Notes: generated by a model not told the origin, from the letters alone. Numbered from the stretch's first letter, positions 1-9,766 are shown. The stretch is DNA of 51,957 bases from Nitrosomonadales bacterium (GCA_028344855.1 JAOMCC010000004.1:1-51957), one strand, 5' to 3'. Translations and numbers: made by a program.

Positions 1-73
1 AATGATTTAGTAAAAAAGCATTAACTGCAAAATCAACAGTAGCTACAAAGCATATTGATTTTTTATTTTCCAT
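1..73 (-). CDS. Glycosyltransferase, GT4/GT1-like, N-terminus only (cut by window edge)
   Basis: An ATG at 71-73 on the minus strand opens a frame of 24 codons that runs off the left edge. It begins MENKKSICFVATVDFAVNAF, a basic stretch followed by a hydrophobic beta strand and an NAFLLNH segment, which is the usual opening of GT-B family glycosyltransferases in O-antigen clusters. It overlaps the end of the upstream glycosyltransferase by 11 bp, as expected for the next gene of the same operon. Only the first strand is visible, so the family call rests on this opening and on context. Confidence 0.55.
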   Translation of the reverse strand, partial: MENKKSICFVATVDFAVNAFLLNH

Positions 74-773
74 TATTAACTCTATGGAATAAAGCTAGAA
101 TTAAATTAATACGATCAGGAATAATCTTAAAAATACTTCTTCGTTTCATCGTTGATAAATTATTTTCATGTCGATTATATATAATTAAAGGCGTAGCTAT
201 AAAAATCACTTTAAATCGATATAGCTTCGATAGAATACCAATCCAAGCATCATGAAATATTCCTGATTTAATTGGAATTGGTAAAACATTCTTTAAAATA
301 TTTCTTTTAAATGCCATGCAACAACCTGTAAATGAATTACTATAGATATTTTTTATAAGACCATTAGAGCTTCCAATTTCTGCAAACAAAGAATTACTAA
401 CTAAATTACCATTTTGAATTATTTTTGCATCATGAACTATTAGATCAACGTTGTTTATTAAGAAAAAATTTCTTACAAAAGAAACTTTATTATCAAGCCA
501 TTCATCATCCTGGTCGCTTAGAAGAATAATATCTCCATTAGCAACTTTCAATGACTTATCAAATGCTGCTACTACACCAATATTACTGGTGTTTCTAATT
601 AATATTATACGAGAATCTTTAAAATTTTCGATAATTTCTACTGTATTATCTACCGAACAATCGTCAACGATAACTAGTTGATCTTTTTTACTCAACTGAC
701 TTAATATTGATTGAATTTGAATCTTAATAAATCTAGATCCATTATATGTAGCCATACAAACTGTAATTTTCAA
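63..773 (-). CDS. Glycosyltransferase family 2 (rhamnosyltransferase-like)
   Basis: A 236-residue GT-A fold glycosyltransferase, cytoplasmic or membrane-associated, that should add one sugar to a lipid-linked glycan. The N-terminus (VCMATYNGSRFI, residues 5-16) is the nucleotide-binding strand. VDDCSVDNT (about 36-44) is the first acidic motif and LSDQDDEW (85-92) carries the metal-binding DxD. The C-terminal part has a TGCC...HDAW stretch typical of the WcaA / rhamnosyltransferase branch of GT2. It ends 11 bp inside the next gene. The donor could be dTDP-rhamnose made by the rfb genes of this island, but specificity cannot be read from sequence. Confidence 0.85.
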   Translation of the reverse strand: MKITVCMATYNGSRFIKIQIQSILSQLSKKDQLVIVDDCSVDNTVEIIENFKDSRIILIRNTSNIGVVAAFDKSLKVANGDIILLSDQDDEWLDNKVSFVRNFFLINNVDLIVHDAKIIQNGNLVSNSLFAEIGSSNGLIKNIYSNSFTGCCMAFKRNILKNVLPIPIKSGIFHDAWIGILSKLYRFKVIFIATPLIIYNRHENNLSTMKRRSIFKIIPDRINLILALFHRVNNGK

Positions 774-801
774 AGTTTAGTCCTTAATAAATCTAATATT
801 A

Positions 802-1773
802 TTATTTTTTAGCGACAAGAGTCCAATGCCAACAAAAATTCCTAATAATTGGCAAGGTTAAAATAAAATCATCAAAATATATAATTAATTTCTGTAACCA
901 TATTGGTAAGTCTATAGATTTATCCTGGGGTAATTTACTATTAACTATAGAAAGTAATGTATGAATGAATCCAAATAAAAACCATATTCTTTGGATTTTT
1001 TCTAATTTTAAATTAGATTCGTTAAGAAATAATTTAAAATCAGAATAAGTAAAACCTTCTGTTTCTGAATCTCCTATAGAAACATCTGAATGTTTTGAAC
1101 TAGTATATTTTTCTATCATTAGAAGTTTTTTTAAAAATCTAATACAAGGATAAATATAAAAATAAGGCCAACTATTCGGTTCAAATCCCACGATCAAAAT
1201 TCCATTTGAGCTTAAAGCACGTCTTGCCTCTTTAAAAAAATTAATTGGTGAAGGTAGGTGATGTAAAGCGCCAACAATCATAATTGCATCCAAACTATTG
1301 TCTTTACAAGGAATTTTTTCAGCATCAGAAACAACATAAACTGTTTTTGCGTTATTTTTTTTATTGTTTTTTGCAAGCTTTACCATTTCAAATGATATAT
1401 CACTTTGTATAATAGTTATTTTCGGTTTAGTAATATTTTTAGCGTCATTACCATCACCAGAACCTACCTCCAAAATAACAGAATTGTCTTTGAGTTCGTT
1501 AATAATTTTTAAATATTTCTGATGATAATGAGTTACATGAAAAGAATTAATCATATTTATCTCACCATAGTGATGAGCTTCATGATCATGATATTCAGCT
1601 TCTAAAACTTTAAATTTCTCTAGATTTTTAGGAAGTAAAATAGGTATGTCATCTTTGATACGATAAGTTAACTTTGCCGATTTTGATATCAGCTCATTAT
1701 TCTTCTTGTCATATTTAAGTGGACTCTTAGTTACCGGACAAACAAGAATATCTAATAATTTTTTATCTATCAT
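802..1773 (-). CDS. SAM-dependent methyltransferase with N-terminal UPF0434/Trm112-like domain
   Basis: This 323-residue protein joins two modules. Residues 1-50 (starting [19 protein letters not shown]) match the small UPF0434/YcaR, Trm112-like fold, normally a separate protein of about 60 residues. The usual second cysteine of the CPxC pair is threonine here, so zinc binding is doubtful. Residues about 99-230 form a class I methyltransferase: [10 protein letters not shown] (101-110) is SAM motif I, ISDI-type acidic strand follows, and GALHHLPSP is the post-II region. The C-terminus has hydrophobic stretches ([12 protein letters not shown]) that may touch the membrane. Trm112 proteins activate partner methyltransferases in trans, so the fusion may be a built-in activator. 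Its place in a glycan operon suggests a sugar or lipid-carrier substrate, which is unknown. Confidence 0.75.
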   Translation of the reverse strand: MIDKKLLDILVCPVTKSPLKYDKKNNELISKSAKLTYRIKDDIPILLPKNLEKFKVLEAEYHDHEAHHYGEINMINSFHVTHYHQKYLKIINELKDNSVILEVGSGDGNDAKNITKPKITIIQSDISFEMVKLAKNNKKNNAKTVYVVSDAEKIPCKDNSLDAIMIVGALHHLPSPINFFKEARRALSSNGILIVGFEPNSWPYFYIYPCIRFLKKLLMIEKYTSSKHSDVSIGDSETEGFTYSDFKLFLNESNLKLEKIQRIWFLFGFIHTLLSIVNSKLPQDKSIDLPIWLQKLIIYFDDFILTLPIIRNFCWHWTLVAKK

Positions 1774-1796
1774 TTCATTCCTTACGTATTTTAAAA

Positions 1797-2903
1797 TTAA
1801 GCATTGAATTTTATTATTAATTTTTTATTAATTTCTTCTGCAACCCAAATACTGTGGTCTATCTTCCCAGAAAAGACTTCAATATAATCATCTGTATTTG
1901 TAATTATTGTAGGTCGTTCATCACTTTCATCTCTTCTTGGAAGAACCATTCTTGGACCCTCAAGAAAATCAATAAGTTTGGATTTTTTTAGAGCAGGGAT
2001 AAAACTACTACATTTTTCAATCATCATATTAAAATACTCTTTTTTATCTTTATTTCGCAAAGGTGAAGTTTCTTTTGATAACCAGTCTAAATTTAATTTA
2101 GTGTTTACCTCAGAATCAATCACTGATAAATCAACATGATATAAAAGAAATTTATTAGTTCTTCCAAAAGGTAAAATAGTTAAAAATGGTCCATCCATAA
2201 TTGTTATGCCAATTCTATCGATATCTAATTCAATAATAGGAACAGCCGTATATTCATAAAGTCTTTCTGGAACCATGATACCCAACTGTTCAGTAAGGTA
2301 ATTACCAGCTCCATATGTTGCATTAATAACTAGATCAGCATTAACCACTTTTCCAGAAGAAATCTCCAAAGTAAAAAAATTATCATTTTTACTTATTCTT
2401 TCAACCATAGAGTTTAAGGAGATATCAATATCATTTTTTTTAATATTTTCTTTAACTATTTCACGAAGTATTTCACAATCATATACAACTTCGTTACAAA
2501 CAATCCCTTTTTCAACACCTTTAAGCTTTATTGGTAAATCCTTACTATTAATTTTTTTATAAGGAACTCCTAGTTTTTCACAAAAAATTAAGTATTCATT
2601 TACGTTAGTAAGTGAATTATTATCTGCAATAAAATAAGTATTTAAAAAATTAGATTGTATGCATTCTTTATACTTATTTTTAAATAAATCAAATCCTCTT
2701 ATTGATTGAATCCCAGTCTCAAGATCACGTGGGTAATGAAAACCTAGATGTAAACGATTTTGATTATTCATAGAAGCTCCCAGAAGAATATCTTCGTTAG
2801 CTTCGAAAACTTTGACAGATAAGCCAAGATTAGATGCGTTTAAAGCAATTTCTGCTCCAAAAATTCCACATCCAATTATTGCAACATTAATTCTTGGTTC
2901 CAT
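1797..2903 (-). CDS. FAD-dependent oxidoreductase, DAO (D-amino acid oxidase) family
   Basis: A 368-residue flavoprotein. Residues 8-21 ([14 protein letters not shown]) form the GxGxxG dinucleotide-binding motif, followed by an acidic residue at the end of strand 2 (VFEAN), the usual FAD ribose contact. A second FAD-contact segment lies near [25 protein letters not shown] (about 49-60) is a segment seen in DAO-type oxidases encoded in LPS and capsule clusters. The likely role is oxidation of an amine or hydroxyl on a sugar or its precursor, but the substrate is unknown. It lies 15 bp downstream of the ptmA-like SDR gene and is part of the long operon. Confidence 0.75.
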   Translation of the reverse strand: MEPRINVAIIGCGIFGAEIALNASNLGLSVKVFEANEDILLGASMNNQNRLHLGFHYPRDLETGIQSIRGFDLFKNKYKECIQSNFLNTYFIADNNSLTNVNEYLIFCEKLGVPYKKINSKDLPIKLKGVEKGIVCNEVVYDCEILREIVKENIKKNDIDISLNSMVERISKNDNFFTLEISSGKVVNADLVINATYGAGNYLTEQLGIMVPERLYEYTAVPIIELDIDRIGITIMDGPFLTILPFGRTNKFLLYHVDLSVIDSEVNTKLNLDWLSKETSPLRNKDKKEYFNMMIEKCSSFIPALKKSKLIDFLEGPRMVLPRRDESDERPTIITNTDDYIEVFSGKIDHSIWVAEEINKKLIIKFNA

Positions 2904-2918
2904 GTTATGAATTATAAA

Positions 2919-3689
2919 TTAGAGTGAAAACCCATCATCAATAATAAAATTTTGACCAGTTATAAATTTTGAAGAATCAGATATCAGAAAGATAAGTGTA
3001 TTTGCTACATCATTTGGATCTAACATCCCCTTTTTTGAACAAAAAGAATTGTATGCAGAAACAAATGCTTTAGGCTGATTATCTTTTATGCCGCCTGGAC
3101 TTAAACAATTGACTCTAATTTTATCTTTTTTAAAGTATTGAGCAAAATATTTAGTCATTTGAATAATAGATGCTTTTATTGAAGAATATTCAACAGGCAA
3201 TGTCATTGCTGTATTTTTATAAATCTGAAAACGAGGTGGTAATGTTCCGTATACAGAACCCATATTTATAATATTTCCACCCTTATGTTTTTTGAAGAAG
3301 ATTCCAAATTGCTGAGAAGTCAAAAAATAACCTCCAACATGAGTAGATAAATTATCAGAGAAATCTCTGTAAGAAACATCTTCGACTTGCTTTCCGAAAT
3401 TCTTATTCTTTGGATATGCATTATTGACTAAACAATCTATTCCACCAAATTTTTTGAAAATAATCTTAATTACTGAATTTATTGATAACTTTTTGGTGAT
3501 ATCCATTTTGGTAGCGTAAAAATGATTTGGATAATCTCTGTTCATTTTGTTGATAAAACCTTTAATAGATGAAATCTTAATATCAGTTAATATAGCGACT
3601 CCACCACTAATTAATATTTCTTTTATGAACGCTTTACCTAACAGTCCAGCCCCACCAGTTACAACAACAACTTTATTTTCTAAAATCAA
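2919..3689 (-). CDS. ptmA: SDR oxidoreductase, PtmA-like
   Basis: A 256-residue short-chain dehydrogenase/reductase. VVVTGGAGLLGKAF (7-20) is the TGxxxGxG cofactor loop, NNA (89-91) is the structural motif, and the catalytic set is Ser145, Tyr168 and Lys172 (YSSIK). Length and N-terminus resemble PtmA of Campylobacter, which is implicated in supplying the precursor of legionaminic acid; the leg/ptm genes in this operon support that reading. The start is a TTG at 3687-3689 with a GGGGTG ribosome-binding site inside the end of the preceding xylose-synthase gene. The family assignment is firm; the PtmA role is inferred from context and memory of the family, without a search. Confidence 0.65.
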   Translation of the reverse strand: MILENKVVVVTGGAGLLGKAFIKEILISGGVAILTDIKISSIKGFINKMNRDYPNHFYATKMDITKKLSINSVIKIIFKKFGGIDCLVNNAYPKNKNFGKQVEDVSYRDFSDNLSTHVGGYFLTSQQFGIFFKKHKGGNIINMGSVYGTLPPRFQIYKNTAMTLPVEYSSIKASIIQMTKYFAQYFKKDKIRVNCLSPGGIKDNQPKAFVSAYNSFCSKKGMLDPNDVANTLIFLISDSSKFITGQNFIIDDGFSL

Positions 3690-3693
3690 AATT

Positions 3694-4632
3694 TCACCCC
3701 ACTATTTTCTTAAAATAATTAATTGTTTCTTTTAGTCCATCATCAAGGCTTACTAAAGGCTCCCAATCAAGCATTTCTTTTGCTTTAGTTAAATCAGGTT
3801 GTCTTTGACGAGGATCGTCTAATGGTAAAGGCTTAAATATAAGTTTAGATTTTGATGTGGTAAGTTTTAAAACTTTTTCAGCTAATTCAATCATAGTAAA
3901 TTCTGAATTATTACCAAGATTTATTGGGCCATTAATATTTGATGCAGAATTCATAAATTTAGTAATACCATTAATTAGGTCATCTACATAACAAAAACTT
4001 CTGGTTTGATCCCCATCTCCATAAATCGTTATATCCTCTCCTTTTAACGCTTGAACAATAAAATTACTTACCACTCTTCCGTCAAATGGATTCATTTTTG
4101 GGCCATAAGTATTAAAAATCCTTGCAACTTTAATCTCTAAATTGTATTGCCTGTGATAGTCAAAAAATAATGTCTCAGCACAACGTTTTCCCTCATCGTA
4201 ACAACTTCTAATCCCGATTGGATTTACTCTACCCCAATAATCTTCTTTTTGAGGATGAACTTCAGGATCACCATAAACTTCTGAGGTTGAAGCCTGAAGA
4301 ATTCTTGCCTTAGTCCTTTTTGCAAGCCCCAACATATTAATTGCACCATGAACACATGTCTTAATCGTTTGACTTGGATCTTTTTGATAATGAACTGGGC
4401 TTGCCGGACAAGCTAGATTGTAAATTTGGTCTATTTCAGAATAAAAAGGCAAAGTTACCTCATGTCTTGTAGCTTTAAAAAATGGATTTTTAAGTAAATT
4501 TTCAATGTTATCTTTTGAACCTGTCGAATAATTATCAATACACAAAACATCATGTTCATTTTTTAATAACCACTCACAAAGATGTGATCCTAAAAACCCT
4601 GCTCCCCCTGTGACTAAAACTTTAATTTTCAT
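3694..4632 (-). CDS. UDP-glucuronate decarboxylase (UDP-xylose synthase), UXS type
   Basis: A 312-residue extended SDR that would decarboxylate UDP-glucuronate to UDP-xylose with bound NAD+. It shows the [10 protein letters not shown] cofactor loop (8-17), the family signature [13 protein letters not shown] (71-83), TSEVYGDP (117-123) and the catalytic SCYDEGKR (143-150, Tyr145 and Lys149). These are diagnostic of UXS rather than of the C-terminal domain of ArnA, which carries an extra formyltransferase. The UDP-glucose dehydrogenase needed to make its substrate is not in the window. Its presence predicts xylose, or a sugar derived from it, in the surface glycan. Confidence 0.9.
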   Translation of the reverse strand: MKIKVLVTGGAGFLGSHLCEWLLKNEHDVLCIDNYSTGSKDNIENLLKNPFFKATRHEVTLPFYSEIDQIYNLACPASPVHYQKDPSQTIKTCVHGAINMLGLAKRTKARILQASTSEVYGDPEVHPQKEDYWGRVNPIGIRSCYDEGKRCAETLFFDYHRQYNLEIKVARIFNTYGPKMNPFDGRVVSNFIVQALKGEDITIYGDGDQTRSFCYVDDLINGITKFMNSASNINGPINLGNNSEFTMIELAEKVLKLTTSKSKLIFKPLPLDDPRQRQPDLTKAKEMLDWEPLVSLDDGLKETINYFKKIVG

Positions 4633-4652
4633 ATTTTTTCCATGAGGTTTTA

Positions 4653-5522
4653 TTAAAATTTATATTTTTTCATTTTTTCATTTTTAGTTAATTTATATGC
4701 ATCAAGACCAATTGAGTCTTCTCCAGGTCTTGGAAGAACAAAAGCAACAACTTCTTCAAGAAAACCCATTCTAACTCCGGCTTGATAAATCCTAAGAGCT
4801 AAGTCTATATCCCAAACCTGATTCCACTCTTTTCTCCAGCAATTCAAATTATATTTCATTCCTTTTAAATAAGATCTATATAGCCAAGTTGAAACTCCAC
4901 CGATTTTAGAGCTATTTATACTAGTTGTTCTTGTATAATATTTATCCATAGCCATGACTCCTTGAACTATTTTTCTTTTTCCAAAGCGTTCTTCTTCGTA
5001 AAGACCAGATACAAATTCATAATTTTTATCTATAGCAAATTTCAAAAGTTTCTCAATATGATCTGTTGACCATGTATCGTCGTCATCTAAGCGAGCTATC
5101 CATAACCCAGAAGCTAAATCCATTGCCTTATTAGTTGGTGCAGCGCCACCAACAAACCAATGATTTTCTATATTTTGAGGGTAGTATCTTTCTCTTTTTT
5201 TCAAGTTATAAAATTTCAATCTTGGATCTTTTATTTTAGCTAATAACTCTTCTGTATTATCCGTACAACAATCACCAACTACAATTAATTCAATATTTTG
5301 GTAAGTTTGTGATAATGCTGACTTGATTGCACGATCAACTAAAATAGGCCCGCGATTAAAAGTAGGTACACAAATACTTACTAGTGGATTTTTTTGACTT
5401 TCAACATAGTTATCTTCAAATCTAAAACGTGCATATTTAACTTTAATGGGCTCAGTAATTGAAAATCTTAACTGATTAAAGTTTGCAATTAATTTATCAT
5501 GAAATGTTCTTCTATAGCTCAT
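4653..5522 (-). CDS. Glycosyltransferase family 2
   Basis: A 289-residue GT-A glycosyltransferase with a 45-residue N-terminal extension before the catalytic core. [15 protein letters not shown] (47-61) is the donor-binding strand, VGDCCTDNT (82-90) the first acidic motif, and ARLDDDDTW (143-151) the metal-binding site. [15 protein letters not shown] is the classic GT2 helix before it. The acceptor and donor are unknown. It follows directly after a UXS gene in the operon order seen here reversed (GT2 first, then UXS), so xylose transfer is one possibility, offered only as inference. Confidence 0.85.
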   Translation of the reverse strand: MSYRRTFHDKLIANFNQLRFSITEPIKVKYARFRFEDNYVESQKNPLVSICVPTFNRGPILVDRAIKSALSQTYQNIELIVVGDCCTDNTEELLAKIKDPRLKFYNLKKRERYYPQNIENHWFVGGAAPTNKAMDLASGLWIARLDDDDTWSTDHIEKLLKFAIDKNYEFVSGLYEEERFGKRKIVQGVMAMDKYYTRTTSINSSKIGGVSTWLYRSYLKGMKYNLNCWRKEWNQVWDIDLALRIYQAGVRMGFLEEVVAFVLPRPGEDSIGLDAYKLTKNEKMKKYKF

Positions 5523-5545
5523 TATTCAACCTATTAACTATGAAA

Positions 5546-6247
5546 TTAACGCAGATACTGACCGCCATTTAAATCAATACAAGCCCCATTTAAGTGTCCC
5601 CAATGATCCTGACACAAATCAAAAATAATTTTTGCCAAATCATCTTTATCCAATAAATTACCTGAAAATATTTGTTTTTTATGTAATTCTTGCCTATCTT
5701 TAGTCATATCTTTAAACATGGTGCTATCCTGAATTAAACCAGGGGCAATAGCGTTAATAGTTGAGCCCTCGGGTATGTTTGGTAATATTGACTTAATAAA
5801 AGAAAGTATAGCCCCCTTAGAAGCAGAGTAAATAGGATCATAACTTCCTTTTTGTGCTGATATCGATGACAATAGAAGTAGTTTCGATTTATTAGCAAGC
5901 AAAGGAAGAATATTTCTAATTAACTTAGCTTGACCGCTAAAATTAACTGATAAAACCTCGTCAATCTCTTCAAAACTATATTCAGATAAATTCTTACCAG
6001 GAAGAATACCTGCTAAAGAAACTAAAACATCAATACTAACTTTCTCAGAAACTAATTTTTTAGAAAAATCTATAATACTTTCATTATCATTTAAATTAAG
6101 ATAGATTGACTCTGTATTTTTATGGTTTTTTAATAATTCATTCTTTGAAAAATATGTGGATATAACCCTATTATCTTGAGTATTAAACTCAGTACAAATC
6201 GATTTTCCAATGCTTGAAGATCCACCTAAAATAATAATTGTTTTCAT
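5546..6247 (-). CDS. SDR family oxidoreductase (FabG-like)
   Basis: A 233-residue classical short-chain dehydrogenase/reductase. It has IIILGGSSSIGKSI (4-17) as the cofactor loop, SLAG (77-80), and the catalytic Ser128-region with Tyr140 and Lys144 (YSASK). The C-terminus LNGACIDLNGGQYLR closes the fold as in FabG relatives. It sits between a methyltransferase and a GT2 gene in the glycan operon and presumably reduces or oxidises a nucleotide-sugar intermediate. It is clearly distinct from the second SDR at 2919-3689, which is the better PtmA match. The substrate cannot be deduced. Confidence 0.8.
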   Translation of the reverse strand: MKTIIILGGSSSIGKSICTEFNTQDNRVISTYFSKNELLKNHKNTESIYLNLNDNESIIDFSKKLVSEKVSIDVLVSLAGILPGKNLSEYSFEEIDEVLSVNFSGQAKLIRNILPLLANKSKLLLLSSISAQKGSYDPIYSASKGAILSFIKSILPNIPEGSTINAIAPGLIQDSTMFKDMTKDRQELHKKQIFSGNLLDKDDLAKIIFDLCQDHWGHLNGACIDLNGGQYLR

Positions 6248-6252
6248 AATAT

Positions 6253-7476
6253 TTACCTTAAAGTTTTGCCAGAAGAATTTACACCAATAATGTTTAAAGA
6301 TTCATCTTTGAAAATTTTACCTGTCTTAGTTTTTACCCAGGTTAAAATATCTGCTGCATAACGCGGAGCACATATAACTAATAAATCAGCGCACAAAAAA
6401 TTTTTAATGCAGTTTTTTGGTTGAGAAACCTTTATACCTTCTAAAACCAAATGGTCTTTTGTTCGAGGATCAGAATCAACAACAATCACTTTATCTGAAA
6501 TTTTATAATCTTTAAGTAAAGATCTTAAAAGGTCTGTTACACCCCATAAAATAATTTTCTTATTGTTATTAGTTAATTTTTTTATCTTATTTCTAATACT
6601 AGTAATTTGAATATCATTTTGATTAAGTTGCTTTAAGCCACCAATTATTGATTTTTTAGCTACTGAAAATTCATTTACGTTTACTTTTGATGGAGCTTTA
6701 CTAATTCCACCTTTTTTAAATATTGCTACAAAACCATAAGGTCGGCTACAAACATTATCAAACTCGATTAAACTAAAACCAACCTTTTCTGCAATCAAAC
6801 TTAATGAAGATATTGTAAAGTGATTAACATGTTCAAATTCTTGTAACAGAAGATTATCTGGATAAAGCAATAAATTAGGTACCTCACAAATCATGACTCC
6901 GCCTGGCTTTAAAGCTTTGTAACATATCGATAAAAATTGCTTAACATTCAATACATGTTCTAAAACATCGTAATGAGATATTACATCAATTAAACCTTCT
7001 AATGTATTGATATTAATGGATTTATTTTTTAAATCTTTAGTTACTTCAATTGAAATTAATTGATTAAAATATTGTTTAATTTTTTGATGAAACTCACCTG
7101 GGTCATTGCCTCCTATTTCCACAAATATCCCATCTGGCACTCTATATTTTTTAAGAAGTCGAAGTCTTTCTTTAATAGAATATGGTAAGCTTATTTCCTT
7201 AAATCCAACATTTCCATCCTCATGATATTTCATTAAATCATTATTATTTGGACTTGGTGAAGAAAAACAAAATCCACAATTGCGACAAATTGAAATATTT
7301 ACTGGAAATTCCCAAGTATTAAGTCTCCTAACAACAATACTTTTACTTGACCACATTAACTCTAAGTCATCACTTCCACAACACTCACATATTCGCAACT
7401 CGGTCTTTAGGCTATTAATTTTAATTTCTGTCAATCTTCTAATCCTTTTTTTGGAATATAAATTCAGCAATTTCAA
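6253..7476 (-). CDS. Zinc-finger class I methyltransferase of the sugar C-methyltransferase family
   Basis: A 407-residue protein with the three-part layout of NDP-sugar C-methyltransferases (TylCIII/NovU type). The N-terminal cysteine-rich zinc domain has CECC at 30-33 and CRNCGFC at 64-70. The SAM-binding domain has motif I VEIGGNDPGEF (119-129), altered from the usual IGSNDG, and SHYDVLEHVLN as the downstream motif. A C-terminal Rossmann-like domain starts near IILWGVTDLL. The YHEH-type signature of the true sugar C-methyltransferases is replaced by FEHVNHFTI. It lies directly after legF, so an N- or C-methylation of the nonulosonate is plausible (Campylobacter makes an N-methylated acetimidoyl legionaminic acid), but this is inference. 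Confidence 0.7.
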   Translation of the reverse strand: MKLLNLYSKKRIRRLTEIKINSLKTELRICECCGSDDLELMWSSKSIVVRRLNTWEFPVNISICRNCGFCFSSPSPNNNDLMKYHEDGNVGFKEISLPYSIKERLRLLKKYRVPDGIFVEIGGNDPGEFHQKIKQYFNQLISIEVTKDLKNKSININTLEGLIDVISHYDVLEHVLNVKQFLSICYKALKPGGVMICEVPNLLLYPDNLLLQEFEHVNHFTISSLSLIAEKVGFSLIEFDNVCSRPYGFVAIFKKGGISKAPSKVNVNEFSVAKKSIIGGLKQLNQNDIQITSIRNKIKKLTNNNKKIILWGVTDLLRSLLKDYKISDKVIVVDSDPRTKDHLVLEGIKVSQPKNCIKNFLCADLLVICAPRYAADILTWVKTKTGKIFKDESLNIIGVNSSGKTLR

Positions 7477-8134
7477 AATCTAATAATGTGTCAATATCAA
7501 TTGATCTCTCTTTTGGGATAATAACTTTTCGAACTCGACCTTCAAATATTGATTTTTTATTCAAAACAAAAGACGGGCTTGCTGCATACCCAACGGTAGT
7601 CATATCATATGTCTTAGGACAATCTTGGCGCCTATTTATTCCTTCCTTATCTGATTCAAACAAATTAACATAACCTCCGACATCTTCTTTAACAATGTTA
7701 AAAAATGGACTTCTATGAGATTCGGTTACAGCAATTACAATATCAGTTTTGCCTTTTTGATATTCATCAATAATCTTATCTAGATCACTAGAGTCTCTTA
7801 ATGGAGCAGTGGGAGGTATTGATAACATTAAATCAGGAAGGCCCTTATCACTATTTTCAAGATATTTTAAGCCATGCTGCCAAGAAAGCCACTCAGGTGA
7901 ATTATCAAATGCCAACTCTGGTGGTCTAATAAAAGGTACCTCTGCACCATATTCTTTTCCTATCTTAGCTATTACTTCCGAGTCTGTTGAAATTATCACC
8001 CTGTCAACTCTCTTTACCGACAAAGCATGCTCAATTGACCAAGCTATTAGAGGCTTTCCATTAAAAATTTTTATATTTTTATCGAGAAGTCCTTTTGAAC
8101 CACTTCTTGCGAATATAAAAGCAACAATACTCAC
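7439..8134 (-). CDS. legF: CMP-legionaminic acid synthetase (acylneuraminate cytidylyltransferase family)
   Basis: A 231-residue cytidylyltransferase that activates the finished nonulosonate with CTP to give the CMP-sugar donor. The nucleotide-binding P-loop is FIFARSGSKGLLDKN (6-20), a variant of IPARxGSKGxxxKN with Phe in place of Pro. DRVIISTDSE (44-53) and RPPELAFDNSP follow as in NeuA/PseF/LegF proteins. The start is a GTG whose GTGA overlaps the stop of the upstream ptmF-like gene by 4 bp. Its 3' end overlaps the next gene by 38 bp. With legB, legC, legG and ptmE in the same operon the substrate is inferred to be legionaminic rather than sialic or pseudaminic acid. Confidence 0.85.
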   Translation of the reverse strand: MSIVAFIFARSGSKGLLDKNIKIFNGKPLIAWSIEHALSVKRVDRVIISTDSEVIAKIGKEYGAEVPFIRPPELAFDNSPEWLSWQHGLKYLENSDKGLPDLMLSIPPTAPLRDSSDLDKIIDEYQKGKTDIVIAVTESHRSPFFNIVKEDVGGYVNLFESDKEGINRRQDCPKTYDMTTVGYAASPSFVLNKKSIFEGRVRKVIIPKERSIDIDTLLDFEIAEFIFQKKD

Positions 8135-9135
8135 CTAACCAAAACCTTTTTGCCAGAAGAAGATGCAATCTTAATACTTTCAATAATATTTAAAACTTTT
8201 ATACCATCTTGAAAAGAGATTTTAGGAGTAATTTTCTTATTTATACAATCAATAAAGTGTAACCATTCGTCCTTATAACTCTCATCTTGATCCATTTCAT
8301 ATTTATATATATTCTTCCATTCTGTTTTATCTGGTTCAAATAAATCAATGTCCCCAGTCAGACCATTCCATCTTAAAGTACCCTTTCCTCCAATCACATG
8401 ACATATCCTTGCTTTGTCATGGCGAATGAAATCTAGATTTAACGAGGCTAGTAAGTTACTTTTATTTTTACTTTCTTTAAATTTTAAGATGATATGTGCA
8501 GTATCCTCTACATCAATCTCAAGCTTGCTTTGATGGCCAATCTCAGCCTGTACAGATTCTACTTCACCAAAAATCCACCTCAAATAATCTAATTCATGGC
8601 TAAGCTCAAGTAAAACCCCACCTCCAAGGATTTTTTTTGCTGAAACACTATCTCTGTAATCAGTTTTTCGCCAATTAGGAAGGTACTGACCTACTTCACT
8701 TCTTACAGAATAAGGATTTCCAATAAGATTTTTATCTATCAAATTTTTAAATTTCATTAAAGAAGGAAGGAATCTTAAATTATAACCAACTGCTAATACG
8801 CAATTATTTTTAATTGCTTTACAATTTAATTCCTCTAAGCCTTTTTGATTGTCAGATATTGGTTTTTCAATTAAAACATGTACTCCTTGTCCTACTAAAG
8901 CGCTTGATATCTTTACATGTTCAGATGCAGGAGAACAAATAATAGCTATTTGAGGTTGGAATTTAACTGCTTGAGATAAATCAAAAAAAATCTTATCAGC
9001 GCCTGCAGTTCCTTCATTAGTTTTTTTATGTCGTAAAACACCTATTATACTCTCAGGAAAAATTTCCCTAGCAATACGCAAATGCTTTAATCCAATACTA
9101 CCTAAACCAACAATTAATATTTTTTTAAGATCCAC
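8131..9135 (-). CDS. ptmF: Gfo/Idh/MocA family oxidoreductase, PtmF-like
   Basis: A 334-residue NAD(P)-dependent dehydrogenase. KILIVGLGSIGLKHL (5-19) is the Rossmann loop, LIEKPISD (88-95) carries the conserved EKP lysine, and GGGVLLELSHELDYL holds the catalytic His region of the family. The GTG start lies within the end of hisH (11 bp overlap). In Campylobacter the Gfo/Idh protein PtmF is encoded between the nucleotidyltransferase PtmE and the CMP-synthetase PtmB/LegF and is implicated in supplying the GDP-GlcNAc precursor. Here the gene directly precedes legF, which supports the PtmF role. The exact reaction is not deducible from sequence. Confidence 0.7.
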   Translation of the reverse strand: MDLKKILIVGLGSIGLKHLRIAREIFPESIIGVLRHKKTNEGTAGADKIFFDLSQAVKFQPQIAIICSPASEHVKISSALVGQGVHVLIEKPISDNQKGLEELNCKAIKNNCVLAVGYNLRFLPSLMKFKNLIDKNLIGNPYSVRSEVGQYLPNWRKTDYRDSVSAKKILGGGVLLELSHELDYLRWIFGEVESVQAEIGHQSKLEIDVEDTAHIILKFKESKNKSNLLASLNLDFIRHDKARICHVIGGKGTLRWNGLTGDIDLFEPDKTEWKNIYKYEMDQDESYKDEWLHFIDCINKKITPKISFQDGIKVLNIIESIKIASSSGKKVLVR

Positions 9136-9766
9136 AAAATTCTCTTAATATTTTAAGACCAACTTCTCCACTCTTCTCTGGATGAAATTGACATCCAATA
9201 ATGTGATCACGCTGAATAACTGCTGGTATTTTTTCCAAACCATACAAACAATAAGCAACTGTATATTTATTATCTGTTAATGCCATATAAGAATGAATGA
9301 AATAAGATGAATCTCCAGATTCTATTTTTTTTAAAATCCCCTTATCCCAATGTAATTTTTCTTCAGGATTTATAAGTTTACTCCATCCAATATGTGGAAT
9401 TTTATTAATAATACCTTCATTATTCTTAGGGGGGATTGCAACTACCCTTCCAGGTATAAGGCCCAAACCTTTAGTTAATCCAAATTCATCGCTTTCATCC
9501 AATAAAAGCTGCATACCAAGACAAATTCCCAATAAATCTATTTTTCGATTTGCGACTTCTTTAATTACCTTTATCAAGCCAAGATTCTCTAAGGACTGCA
9601 TCGCATTTTTAAATGCCCCAACACCTGGCAAAATAATCTTTGCTGCATTTATAATGTCTTCTGGCTTTGAGGTAATTTTTGCCTTTGCACCACAATGCTC
9701 CAAACCTCTTTTAACACTCAATAGATTGCCAACTCCGTAGTCAATAACTACAATCTCATTCAACAA
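9125..9766 (-). CDS. HisH-like glutamine amidotransferase (ammonia donor for sugar amidination)
   Basis: A 213-residue class I glutaminase. The triad is visible: Cys82 in GICLGMQ, His195 and Glu197 in CQFHPEKSGE; the oxyanion loop PGVGAF (48-53) is present. HisH proteins work with HisF, feeding ammonia through its barrel. No other his gene is near; instead the neighbours are a hisF-like gene and a PseA/WbpG-type sugar amidotransferase, the same trio found in Campylobacter pseA and Pseudomonas wbpG loci. It therefore most likely releases ammonia for acetamidino formation. Start: TTG at 9764-9766 (or the next codon, also TTG), overlapping the hisF-like stop by 11 bp; no ATG fits the family N-terminus. 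Confidence 0.85.
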   Translation of the reverse strand: MLNEIVVIDYGVGNLLSVKRGLEHCGAKAKITSKPEDIINAAKIILPGVGAFKNAMQSLENLGLIKVIKEVANRKIDLLGICLGMQLLLDESDEFGLTKGLGLIPGRVVAIPPKNNEGIINKIPHIGWSKLINPEEKLHWDKGILKKIESGDSSYFIHSYMALTDNKYTVAYCLYGLEKIPAVIQRDHIIGCQFHPEKSGEVGLKILREFCGS

